Source: Paenibacillus sp. W2I17
GTDB lineage: Bacteria; Bacillota; Bacilli; Paenibacillales; Paenibacillaceae
Length of the DNA stretch: 64,000 nucleotides
Reading direction: 5' to 3'
Assembly: GCF_030815985.1 (NCBI RefSeq)
Contig: NZ_JAUSXM010000001.1
Span: 3,534,001-3,598,000 of the forward strand
This document shows, piece after piece, positions 56,402-64,000 of this stretch. The stretch's first letter is position 1. Each line of letters starts with the position of its first letter. The notes beneath the pieces are model-generated. The model had not been told where the DNA came from. It did not search any database and saw nothing but the letters and a program-made list of their open reading frames with translations. The position numbers and the translations under genes were made by a program.

Positions 56402-57207
56402 GACTTGTCCTCCTGTTCTGCCTGACGGAACAGAGACGAACCTGTCATCCCGTATTCGTCACCCGCAAGCAAGGAGGTCAGCAGATCAGGCTGCGGAGCA
56501 GGGATACTGCTCACTTCCGCTTTAGACAACGTACGAACGAGCCGCCCATCCTTCATGACGGATATCCTGTGACATAGTCTGCGAGCCACTTCCATCTCAT
56601 GCGTCACTACAACAATGGTCACGCCCAGCGTTTCATTGATATGTCGCAGCACATCCAGGATACCGTTCGTGGTCTGTGGATCAAGCGAAGAGGTCGGTTC
56701 ATCACAGAGCAGCACATCTGGACGACTGGCCAGCGCTCGTGCAATCGCCACACGCTGCTTCTGTCCTCCGCTGAGCTGAGCAGGATATTGACCCGCCTTG
56801 TCTTCCAGTCCAACAAACCGCAGCACCTCAAGTCCACGTTCAACTCGCTGCGCACGGGGCATACCCGCAAGCTCCAATGGCATGCAGACATTGCCACTCA
56901 CCGTTCGGTTACTGACAAGATTGAAGTGTTGAAAGATCATGCCAATGGATCTACGTGCCTGACGCAGACTCTGTTCATTCATCTGGGTCAAGTGCTGCCC
57001 ATTCACAACAACCTCACCATCATCCGGCTTTTCCAATCCGTTGAGCATCCGCAGAAGCGTGGATTTGCCTGCACCACTCGATCCGATGATGCCATGTATT
57101 TCTCCTTGTCCCACTTCGAGGGACACCGAGCTTAATGCTTCGAATCCCTGATCTGCACGGGAACCGCGCTCGTTATAACGTTTGCTTACACCATATAATG
57201 AGATCAT
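56398..57207 (-). CDS. metN: Methionine ABC transporter ATPase
   Basis: ATPase of 269 residues. Walker A GSSGAGKST near 42-50, signature LSGGQKQR near 144, Walker B VLLCDEPTSSLDP, and switch histidine in VVTHEMEVARRLC. It starts MISLYGVSKRYNERG behind GGGAGGA. MetN usually has about 340 residues with a C-terminal regulatory NIL/C2 domain that senses methionine. Here the chain stops about 30 residues after the core, so the regulatory domain is missing or nearly so. Confidence 0.93.
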   Translation of the reverse strand: MISLYGVSKRYNERGSRADQGFEALSSVSLEVGQGEIHGIIGSSGAGKSTLLRMLNGLEKPDDGEVVVNGQHLTQMNEQSLRQARRSIGMIFQHFNLVSNRTVSGNVCMPLELAGMPRAQRVERGLEVLRFVGLEDKAGQYPAQLSGGQKQRVAIARALASRPDVLLCDEPTSSLDPQTTNGILDVLRHINETLGVTIVVVTHEMEVARRLCHRISVMKDGRLVRTLSKAEVSSIPAPQPDLLTSLLAGDEYGMTGSSLFRQAEQEDKS

Positions 57208-57305
57208 GGAGAGTCCTCCCGTGAATGATCATGCATGGTTCTTCAAGAACACATGAAGAAAGCCCGCACAGCCGATAACCGGAGCGCGAGCAAGCCTGTT
57301 CATTT

Positions 57306-57334
57306 ATAATAAATCAACATCCCTTACGAGACAA
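57306..57334 (-). promoter_or_regulatory. metNIQ promoter
   Basis: Minus-strand TTGTCT (57334-57329), 17-base spacer, TATTAT (57311-57306); start near 57299, giving a leader of about 90 bases. I looked for an S-box (SAM) riboswitch and a T-box in the leader and found neither. The promoter begins five bases beyond the restored stop of the upstream beta-propeller gene. Confidence 0.65.
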
Positions 57335-57429
57335 GCTTTTAAGGTGAGATTGCCTCCTGCAGGCGGCTGGCTTCATATACACGAAAACGTCCGTTGGACG
57401 AACCCACATACACTTCATTACCGATCCGG

Positions 57430-59643
57430 TTAATCATTCCATTCTTCGCATCCCGGTCCCGGGTGCTCCGGGTTTCCCATCACAACGTCATGTACACGAC
57501 CTAACAGTGCTCCATTCTTTTTGTTCATTACGAGCAGATTCTCGTCCATGGGCAACAGCAACTGATCATCAATGACCAGATAACTTCCCTGATTCGTCGG
57601 ATGCCTTAGTGTTGCAATCGTATCTTTGGCATTCCAACGCGTCTCCCCCGTTTTATAATCCAAAGCCGCTGGATAACCGTTCTTAATCACATACAACTGA
57701 TCCTCTTCCACCAGTCCTCGTTCAATCTTGCCCTTGATCGTCCAGCGTGTTTTGCCTGTCTTGGCATCATACAGGGTAGTTGTAAAATCTTCATATTCGC
57801 CGTAATGATCGCCGTTTTTGTTCTCACGGATCAACAACATGCCATCATTCAGCTCCTCAAATCTCTGTCCTACCCGAGCAGGGAATTGGGCAAGCTTTTT
57901 CCCCGTGTTCAGATCAAGCAGAAGCCACTGATTATCTAGTGATAGCCATCTTTCAGCATTCGTGGTTGCAAAGGGATCAAGACGTTCAATTCCACCAGTA
58001 TATGGATCATTCCAAAATTGTTCTATGGTGGATCGTTTGCCCTTTAAGCTCCATACGGTTCGCCCTGATTGCGGATCGGCTGCAACCAGCTTATTCTTTT
58101 CCCAATACAACACATAGGGGTCATCTGCACTCTTGTTCAATAATTCATAACCCGTAGCCAGTTTTCGCGTCCACAATGTTTTTCCGTTTGCACTGTCCAG
58201 AACCGTTAACCAACTGTTGCTTGAGCTCTCAACAACCGGGTTATCCACAACCACAACGTTCTTCGCAGCGGTGATGCCATTTAGTCTAAACTTTTGCTTA
58301 GGAGTGTACGTCCACATGACCTTTCCGTTCTTCAAGTTCAGATGACGAATACGATCCACGTATTTTTTCTTATCAGGGTCATAATCGGTGTAGATTGTAA
58401 CGTATTTGCGCTCTGCATCCACCTCTGCCTGCTGTCTTCCAAAGCCCCCATTAATCCCCCATAATTTCTGGCCCGAATGTCGGTCAAGAGCATATATGGA
58501 ACCTTCGTAGTAATCCCCGCTAAATCCACCGTCATCCCCTTTCATCAGGAGTACATCATCCGTGGCTGCTTGTAAAAAAGTGTAGTTAATATCCCCCTGG
58601 TTGGTCCATACCGGTTTCCAAGGGATTGTCGTTGGCAGTGTTGTGCCATAGATTTTTGTTGTGAACCCATATTCATCCGCCCGACTGATGTTCCAATCGG
58701 AAACGACAGCATTTCGATTATCCTGTGCTAAATTCCAGCGTGTTCTGACCAGTCTGCCATTCTTGTTGAATGTGACCAGAAATTGCGCATCTTCCCGCTC
58801 ATATCTCCAGGTCTGTCCAATACTCATTGAATAACCCGTGAAATTTAGATTGTTTGAACTCTCTTTCCAATCCGGCTCGCCTAACCACCCAGCCACTTGT
58901 TTGGAGGTGGTTGCCTTGTTCAGCTTAATATCTGTCAGATGGCGTATAACCGAAGTTGGCAGCGATGCATCCTGTTGGAACCAGCCATCAGCCACATTCA
59001 TCCGCTGTTCTATAGCCTGTGCCTTGATCCAGAAGAGTCCTGGCCGATACGTGGAGGATTCTTTATTCCAGACTCGTGGGGCAATGGATACCCCATACCA
59101 GCCTTTCCACTTTGCAACAATAACAGCCTTATCTGTTAGCGCTTTCTCAAAAGACCAGGTTGTAGAACTATCTGGAGCCAGATACAGCTTGCTGCCTGAT
59201 TGGAGTGTGAAGCTTTGGGGAGCTGTTTCCGTCATGCTTCTACTCTCCGTGAGGGCATACCAACTTGGTAGCCAAAAGTCTCCATGATCGGTTGACTTAA
59301 GCTGCACCCACTCACCTCGAACCGTGGCCAACGTATACTTTTCGTTTTTTGTTGTATAGTATTCAATCCCCAGCTGGTCAGCAGCCACACTGCCGTCCCT
59401 TCTGTTTTTGAACAGAGGAATGTCATTCATAAGTGTAACGGTATCTCCTTGTTTGTAGGCCAACTGTGTTGATAAGACTTGGGAACTTGCCCCCAATGCT
59501 TGTGGCGTTGTAGCCAAAGCTTGTCCTTCAAGGGCGACCATTTTGGAATCCAGCAGCATCCAGCCCGTCAACAGCACAGCTGATAATCCAGTCATGGTAA
59601 TCCATTTGTACCCCGTTCTCTGCCAGTCAGGACCCGTCTTCAC
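57430..59643 (-). CDS. PQQ-like beta-propeller protein, C-terminus frameshifted
   Basis: Exported or anchored protein of 737 residues. An N-terminal membrane segment (WITMTGLSAVLLTGWMLL) is followed by a region of SH3-like and unknown domains (about 60-330). A propeller of PQQ-type repeats follows (for example IYALDRHSGQKLWGI, VLDSANGKTLWTRKL, LYDAKTGKTRWTIKG, ALDYKTGETRWNAKD). The end (GNPEHPGPGCEEWND) is unlike a propeller blade. A one-base change in AAA at 57475-57473 would continue the chain to 57339 with NRIGNEVYVGSSNGRFRVYE. Function unknown; perhaps a scaffold or sensor at the surface. Confidence 0.82.
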   Translation of the reverse strand: MKTGPDWQRTGYKWITMTGLSAVLLTGWMLLDSKMVALEGQALATTPQALGASSQVLSTQLAYKQGDTVTLMNDIPLFKNRRDGSVAADQLGIEYYTTKNEKYTLATVRGEWVQLKSTDHGDFWLPSWYALTESRSMTETAPQSFTLQSGSKLYLAPDSSTTWSFEKALTDKAVIVAKWKGWYGVSIAPRVWNKESSTYRPGLFWIKAQAIEQRMNVADGWFQQDASLPTSVIRHLTDIKLNKATTSKQVAGWLGEPDWKESSNNLNFTGYSMSIGQTWRYEREDAQFLVTFNKNGRLVRTRWNLAQDNRNAVVSDWNISRADEYGFTTKIYGTTLPTTIPWKPVWTNQGDINYTFLQAATDDVLLMKGDDGGFSGDYYEGSIYALDRHSGQKLWGINGGFGRQQAEVDAERKYVTIYTDYDPDKKKYVDRIRHLNLKNGKVMWTYTPKQKFRLNGITAAKNVVVVDNPVVESSSNSWLTVLDSANGKTLWTRKLATGYELLNKSADDPYVLYWEKNKLVAADPQSGRTVWSLKGKRSTIEQFWNDPYTGGIERLDPFATTNAERWLSLDNQWLLLDLNTGKKLAQFPARVGQRFEELNDGMLLIRENKNGDHYGEYEDFTTTLYDAKTGKTRWTIKGKIERGLVEEDQLYVIKNGYPAALDYKTGETRWNAKDTIATLRHPTNQGSYLVIDDQLLLPMDENLLVMNKKNGALLGRVHDVVMGNPEHPGPGCEEWND

Positions 59644-59745
59644 TCTCGTTCATCCCCATTCATTAGAAGTTATTTCCAATAGAGACGCAGTAAACAGGAA
59701 AAAGTTACCGTTTACCTCAATATATTTCTATTCTATCTGCCCGTA

Positions 59746-60540
59746 TTACCTTACATCCACCATCGTAGCATGATAAGGAAAGGTAACTCCGATGTAATAA
59801 GCCGCTGTTAAGGTGAGGATATAATAAAATACAAACCACAGATCAGCTCGCGAATAGCCAATCTGAATGTAATACGTGCGGCTCGCGCCATCTGTGAACC
59901 CTTTCGCTTCCATCGCTACCGCCATTCGCTGTGCACGGCGAATGCTCTGTGCCAGCAGCGGAATAGCGTAACGCTTGAGTGTACCATACACGTTCCAGCG
60001 AGAGCCACGTTGCCGTGTTCCACGTATACGAATAGCGTAACGGAGCGTCTGGAATTCATCCAGCAAAATCGGGATCATGCGCATCGCGGCCAGAAAGCTA
60101 TAGGCATATTTTGCAGGAAGCCGCCACTGCTGCATCAGTGAATAAAACAGCCTTACCGGCTTCGTTGTCAGTCCGAACAGCAAGCCAGCCGCTGCCATAG
60201 TCAGCGAGCGAAAACCCAAGTGTAGACCGCGATAGAAGCTCTCTTCGGTTATGTGGATCAGTCCCCACTTATACCATGTGGTCTCGCCCTTACCAAACAG
60301 CATCATACCTGTAGACGTGGAGATAAACACCAGAATGAATGGTGATGCGTACAGCATCAATCTATACCATGGGTGACCTGTCCAGCACAGTAACAGCATC
60401 ATCGCCATCGCAACGTTGGTCATTACATTCAGATTGTGAATGAGGATAACGATGACAAACATCATCGTCAGAATGATCATCTTTAATCCTGGATTGACGT
60501 TATGAAGCCAGGTTTCACGGTGAGGAAACGACAGTTGCAT
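59746..60540 (-). CDS. ykoC: ECF transporter transmembrane subunit
   Basis: EcfT subunit of 264 residues that links the substrate-binding subunit to the ATPase. It starts MQLSFPHRETWLHNVNPGLKM, typical of EcfT. The coupling helices include AMRMIPILLDEFQTLRYAIRIRGTRQRG, with the A-R-G motif, and a second RRAQRMAVAMEAKGF. GGGGAGGT precedes ATG 60540; the gene overlaps the end of the ATPase gene by 26 bases. Order and content match Bacillus ykoEDC. Confidence 0.92.
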   Translation of the reverse strand: MQLSFPHRETWLHNVNPGLKMIILTMMFVIVILIHNLNVMTNVAMAMMLLLCWTGHPWYRLMLYASPFILVFISTSTGMMLFGKGETTWYKWGLIHITEESFYRGLHLGFRSLTMAAAGLLFGLTTKPVRLFYSLMQQWRLPAKYAYSFLAAMRMIPILLDEFQTLRYAIRIRGTRQRGSRWNVYGTLKRYAIPLLAQSIRRAQRMAVAMEAKGFTDGASRTYYIQIGYSRADLWFVFYYILTLTAAYYIGVTFPYHATMVDVR

Positions 60541-62086
60541 CAGATAACCTCCCCTCATCTACCATCCAGATTCGGGTGCAATATCTTTTTACGATTTCAA
60601 GATCATGGGTAACCATAACAATGGCTGTTCCCTCTCTCCGCAATTGCTCCAGCTGTGCTAACATGGCAAACGTATTGCGGGCATCCTGTCCAAAAGTAGG
60701 TTCATCCAACAGCAGTATTCGCTGCTCTCTCACCAGTGCAGAGGCAACGCTCAAGCGTCGTTTCTGCCCCATCGATAATTGGTAGGGATGGCGCTCGGAG
60801 AGGTCTATTAGCCCAAATTGATTCAACATATGATCAGTCCTGACAAGTCTTTCTTCCGTTGTCAGCCTGCCCCCCAGCAATGAGAATTCTACTTCTTCCG
60901 CGACCGTGTTGGTCACAAATTGAAACTCCGGGTTCTGAAATACAAACGCAATTCGATCTGCAAGCTGCTCTGTTTTGCCAGAGGGCTGACCGTCCACCTC
61001 ATAATGACCTGTTGTTTTCAGGATATTCATCAGAGATAACAACAATGAACTCTTGCCAGCTCCATTAGCTCCGACAATACCAATCCAGTCTCCATGCCAT
61101 ACCTTGGCCTGCTCCACCTGAATGAAAGGTGTTTTCCCACGCCATCCGGTGAACTGTTGCAAGTCCAGTGCAGGCTGGTAGGCGGGTGATAAAGGCGATA
61201 AGGATGAGACGTGAGATATGAGGGATATACCCGGTGTATCGGATAAGCCAGACGATCGCTGTGCTTCCAAACTTGAGATGCCGTGATCCACACACACTTG
61301 AATCTCTCCAGAAGCACTTCCCTCTTCTTGCCTAGCTGCCTGCTCTTGCTCCTCCCATATGCCTGGATACCAGATTCCATAAGCCTTCAGCTTGCCCCGT
61401 TCATCCGTAAATACCTGCTGTGCTGGCCCATCCGCCACAATCTTTCCTTCAGGTGATAACACAATGATGCGGTCGACCATATCCACAATCTCGTTTATTT
61501 TGTGTTCAACGATGATGATCGTTTTGTCACTGGCGATTCGTTTGACGGTATCCCACACCTGGGAAGTCCCCTCATCATCCAGCAGTGCAGTGGGTTCATC
61601 CAAAAACAATACCTCCGGGTCCATGGCAAGCATCGAAGCAATCGCAAGACGCTGCTTCATCCCCTGAGACATGGACTGGATCAATACACGATTCTGTTCA
61701 AAGGATAACCCCACTTGTTTCAGATAATATTCAATCAGAGCAGGCATCTCTTCACGCGGAATATTTCGGTTTTCGAGAACAAATGCGATCTCTTCATCCG
61801 TAAAGGACATACAGAACTGGGTATCCGGATCTTGAAAGACCACTCCTGCTTTGGCGGGAACCTGAATATCATCACATTTCATCGGAATCTCAACCGAACG
61901 TGGTATCAGACCGCTCAGAATTTGCAATAACGTCGATTTACCCGAGCCACTCGGGCCAAGCAACAGCACTTTCTCTCCTTGACGCACAGAAAGAGACAAG
62001 CCTTGAAATACCAAGGCTTTCTCTCCTGGGAACTTGCATCTTAGATTTGTCACACTGACCGCTTGCGAATTCCCTTCCCCGTTCAT
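60515..62086 (-). CDS. ykoD: ECF transporter ATPase, two fused domains
   Basis: Double ATPase of 523 residues. The first domain has Walker A GPSGSGKST (about 44-52), signature SMSQGMKQR and Walker B VLFLDEPTALLD. The second has Walker A GANGAGKSS (about 333-341), signature LSMGQKRR and Walker B ILLLDEPTFGQD. A linker of about 70 residues rich in Ser, Glu and Gln joins them. It replaces the EcfA1/EcfA2 pair. Its ATG directly abuts the ykoE stop. Confidence 0.95.
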   Translation of the reverse strand: MNGEGNSQAVSVTNLRCKFPGEKALVFQGLSLSVRQGEKVLLLGPSGSGKSTLLQILSGLIPRSVEIPMKCDDIQVPAKAGVVFQDPDTQFCMSFTDEEIAFVLENRNIPREEMPALIEYYLKQVGLSFEQNRVLIQSMSQGMKQRLAIASMLAMDPEVLFLDEPTALLDDEGTSQVWDTVKRIASDKTIIIVEHKINEIVDMVDRIIVLSPEGKIVADGPAQQVFTDERGKLKAYGIWYPGIWEEQEQAARQEEGSASGEIQVCVDHGISSLEAQRSSGLSDTPGISLISHVSSLSPLSPAYQPALDLQQFTGWRGKTPFIQVEQAKVWHGDWIGIVGANGAGKSSLLLSLMNILKTTGHYEVDGQPSGKTEQLADRIAFVFQNPEFQFVTNTVAEEVEFSLLGGRLTTEERLVRTDHMLNQFGLIDLSERHPYQLSMGQKRRLSVASALVREQRILLLDEPTFGQDARNTFAMLAQLEQLRREGTAIVMVTHDLEIVKRYCTRIWMVDEGRLSDATVVSSP

Positions 62087-62680
62087 CTAATCCAGCGCCT
62101 CATAATCTTGTTTGGATACCGGTCTGAGCGAACGCGTTACACCGGTTAGTTCCAATGCTTTGGCGAGATAATAAGCGAACACTCCTGCAATCAAGATGCT
62201 TCCAATGAAGCGGAATCCGATAAATAACGTGTAGTTCCAGGCCGAGAGTGAATCAATATACCCGTACTGGTAATCCAGCAAAAGCGAAGCCGCTGCAGCT
62301 CCTATGGCTGCAAGACAGGTGACAAACAGATTGGTTTTGCGATACAAAAATGCTGCGAATAATATCTCGGCTCCCAATCCTTGCAACAGACCGTATACAA
62401 GTGTGGACATGCCCCATTCACTACCCAGAAAAGCACTTACCGTTGATGCCGCAACTTCGGCAAGAATAGCCACGCCTGGTTTACGAATGATAACAAAAGC
62501 AAACGTGCCCGCCATAAACCACATGCCGTAGATCATCTGCTCCGCATGAACGCCAAATGGTTTCATCAAGTCATATGTAGGTCCCCATATCTTGTAAATC
62601 ACCCCAAACACTACTGCGATCACGATGGTTACCAGAATATCCGTTAGTTTCAATCGCTTGTTGCCTGCTGTTGTTGCCAT
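62087..62680 (-). CDS. ykoE: ECF transporter substrate-binding subunit for thiamine/HMP
   Basis: Membrane S-component of 197 residues, about six helices, binding a thiamine precursor (hydroxymethylpyrimidine) or thiamine. The pattern KLTDILVTIVIAVVFGVIYKIWGPTYDL, GMWFMAGTFAFVIIRKPGVAILAEVAAS and GLLQGLGAEILFA matches the YkoE family. The longer frame begins at 62734, but AAGGAAGGAC fits ATG 62680. It is the first gene of ykoEDC, and the TPP riboswitch upstream supports the substrate. Confidence 0.93.
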   Translation of the reverse strand: MATTAGNKRLKLTDILVTIVIAVVFGVIYKIWGPTYDLMKPFGVHAEQMIYGMWFMAGTFAFVIIRKPGVAILAEVAASTVSAFLGSEWGMSTLVYGLLQGLGAEILFAAFLYRKTNLFVTCLAAIGAAAASLLLDYQYGYIDSLSAWNYTLFIGFRFIGSILIAGVFAYYLAKALELTGVTRSLRPVSKQDYEALD

Positions 62681-62727
62681 GTTCTCTACGTCCTTCCTTT
62701 GTTCCCTGTGGGGGTTGTAAAAGTGTG

Positions 62728-62834
62728 TGTTCAAAAAGACTGGTTTTCAGTACCAAGAAGATGGGATGAATTCATATTCGATGCTGATGATGCCGTCAGG
62801 CATTCTTCGTAATCAAAAGCAGACTTTTTGAACA
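62728..62834. repeat. Long inverted-repeat element in the ykoE leader
   Basis: TGTTCAAAAAGAC (62728-62740) and GACTTTTTGAACA (62822-62834) are inverted ends matching at 12 of 13 positions. The arms continue to match inward for roughly 35 bases (CTG.TTTT.A.TAC.AAGAA on both sides). Palindromic pieces in the centre include TGCCGTCAGGCA. It lies between the riboswitch terminator and the ykoE ribosome site. It is non-coding and looks like a miniature mobile repeat. A shorter relative is at 23140-23163. Confidence 0.6.
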
Positions 62835-62851
62835 ACCTCTAAAAATAAACG

Positions 62852-62880
62852 AAAAAGCCTCCCCGGTTCCGGGCAGGCCT
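62852..62880 (-). terminator. Riboswitch-controlled terminator ahead of ykoEDC
   Basis: Minus-strand GCCTGCCCGG/CCGGGGAGGC (one mismatch) with a two-base loop, followed by TTTTT. It is placed downstream of the TPP aptamer and about 170 bases before ykoE, as expected for TPP-dependent termination. Confidence 0.85.
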
Positions 62881-63042
62881 TACGTACAGTGTACAATCCT
62901 CACAATGATGTATGGGATGGATGTCGAAAATACGGATATCAACCAGCTCCCCTCCGCCCTGGCAGATACACCACCACAGTTCAAAGAGGTCTGTTGTTCA
63001 TCCACGTTCATTCCCACAATTCACCCTTACATATTGTAATTC

Positions 63043-63133
63043 CATGTTCTCTACGCTGGCATTACCCAGATCAGATGTACGGTCAGCGGCACAAGGCCAC
63101 TCTCTCAGCCCAACTTCATTGAGCTCCCGGTTC
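63043..63133 (-). ncRNA. TPP riboswitch aptamer
   Basis: On the minus strand the conserved CUGAGA is at 63108-63103. The second half carries GACCG, CUGAUCUGG, GUAAUGCCAGCG and UAGAGAA (63074-63047), the core of the THI element. It binds thiamine pyrophosphate and would favour the terminator at 62880-62852. The interval between aptamer and terminator is about 160 bases, longer than usual, and begins with the small palindrome TTACATATTGTAA (63039-63027). Confidence 0.93.
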
Positions 63134-63301
63134 ACTTATTTCATTGCTTCTAATGTACATCAGATGGGTATTTGTGGCAATCCCTAGAAAAAGCTTCATT
63201 TGGGGTAACAGGGAAAAGGACATCGGATGGTTCACTTTCCATAATATGCAACATTTAGGTTATGTAGTCCGTCTTAAACATTAGAAGGGAGATTGATAGT
63301 G

Positions 63302-64000
63302 ATGAAAAATTACAACTCTGTTTGGCAGCTTAAAACATGGAAAATGGTCCTTGCCGCTTCGATACTCACCGCAGGCACGGCACCTGCCTTACTCTCATCC
63401 ACTGTGGCGGAAGCCGCAGCAACTAAACCTAAACCGACAGCTTATATTAACAATGTTCAAGCTCAATATGATGTTGTCATACGGCAGGGTATTACGTACG
63501 TGGCATTAACGGAGCTTCAATTCCTCGGCAACTATACGTTTGGTTACAATAACAAAACAAAAGAGATCAGCATTAGCAGTGGCAGCGATAAGTATATCCT
63601 TACACCTAACAGCAAAACAATGAAGAAAAACGGTCAGAATGCGACATTATCCTCCGCGCCGATTCTGGTAAATGGTAAAGCGATGCTTCCGCTCCGTGCC
63701 ATCGGTGAAGCTTTTGGTGCCAAGGTGCAGTGGAATCAGAGTGCCAAGGAAGCCTACATTTACACTACCGATGCTACGATTGTAAAAGAATATAACAGTT
63801 CCGATCTGACTGTGGCGCGTGAAGCCGCACTGCATCTGCCACGCTTCTCTGAACTGGGACAAGCACGTCTGGACATTCGCAACCCTCTGGGTCCGGTGGA
63901 TTCATCCATTGAATACATTTTTGAACAAGGCAAAAAAGATCGTTTCTTCGTTGTTGAGGATAACGATCTGATCAGTTATTATATCTTCAAAAATGGAAGT
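63302..64000 (+). CDS. Copper amine oxidase N-domain (stalk) protein, cut by window end
   Basis: First 233 residues of an exported protein; the gene continues beyond the window. Signal peptide MKNYNSVWQLKTWKMVLAAS followed by a hydrophobic stretch and cleavage near AEAAA. Residues about 45-160 form a Cu_amine_oxidN1 stalk domain: AYINNVQAQYDVVIRQGITYVALTEL and APILVNGKAMLPLRAIGEAFGAKVQWNQ. Despite the name, such domains are surface or cell-wall stalks in paenibacilli and carry no enzyme activity themselves. AAGGGAG precedes ATG 63302. Confidence 0.9.
   Translation, partial: MKNYNSVWQLKTWKMVLAASILTAGTAPALLSSTVAEAAATKPKPTAYINNVQAQYDVVIRQGITYVALTELQFLGNYTFGYNNKTKEISISSGSDKYILTPNSKTMKKNGQNATLSSAPILVNGKAMLPLRAIGEAFGAKVQWNQSAKEAYIYTTDATIVKEYNSSDLTVAREAALHLPRFSELGQARLDIRNPLGPVDSSIEYIFEQGKKDRFFVVEDNDLISYYIFKNGS

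Noticed and set aside
57208..57305. SAM (S-box) riboswitch or T-box ahead of metNIQ
   Set aside because: No S-box core motifs, no T-box sequence and no terminator in the short leader.
1..64000. CRISPR arrays, tRNA/rRNA genes, prophage or intact insertion sequences
   Set aside because: None seen: no regularly spaced repeats, no tRNA-like cloverleaf noticed, no integrase, transposase or phage structural genes.

Overview
The window reads as chromosomal DNA of a Paenibacillus-type bacterium (Bacillota, order Bacillales). This is inferred from purine-rich Shine-Dalgarno sequences, Bacillus-like gene sets (nasA/nasBC, ykoEDC, yclNOPQ, metNIQ, ysnE), a GlnR/TnrA-type nitrogen box, secreted glycosidases and a stalk-domain protein. 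It is ordinary core and accessory chromosome. I see no rRNA, tRNA, CRISPR array, prophage or intact insertion sequence.

Layout. 1-7.6 kb: the N-terminal part of a chemoreceptor, an HxlR regulator with an NmrA-like reductase, an amino acid permease, acetyltransferases, and a small repeat with inverted ends. 7.8-14.6 kb: a DUF1963 protein, an AlaX tRNA-editing protein and a Fur-boxed siderophore ABC transporter. 14.9-20.3 kb: glycerol dehydrogenase and dihydroxyacetone kinase, read away from a PocR-AraC regulator, then an aldo/keto reductase. 20.3-28.6 kb: two LysR regulators, a SUKH protein, a threonine-aldolase-like enzyme, a quinone-reductase-like protein, a run of three very small genes including a colicin-E-type immunity protein without a toxin, a formate/nitrite-family channel, a WXG-type protein and another acetyltransferase. 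28.7-33.2 kb: secreted or anchored GH30 and GH3 glycosidases. 33.8-39.2 kb: a three-gene cassette with a 1485-residue DUF4132 protein, an unrecognised helical protein and a small protein with a possible MoaD/ubiquitin-like fold.

39.6-45.5 kb is the nitrate assimilation locus. nasBC and nasA are transcribed divergently. Each promoter has a GlnR/TnrA-type box over its -35. Each leader RNA carries two hexaloop hairpins followed by an overlapping terminator, which is the pattern of ANTAR antitermination targets. Nitrogen status and a nitrate-type signal would thus be read in series on both sides. No ANTAR protein and no nitrite reductase genes lie in the window.

45.6-64 kb: a FabF with a divergent MmyB-type regulator, an OmpR-type response regulator facing a large hybrid histidine kinase, a PAS protein, a second chemoreceptor, the metNIQ methionine importer, a beta-propeller protein whose C-terminus appears frameshifted, the ykoEDC thiamine/HMP importer under a TPP riboswitch, and the start of a stalk-domain protein running off the window.

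The most notable signals are the paired ANTAR-like leaders with symmetrical GlnR boxes, the DUF4132 cassette, and three families of structured intergenic repeats, one of them placed between the TPP switch and ykoE.
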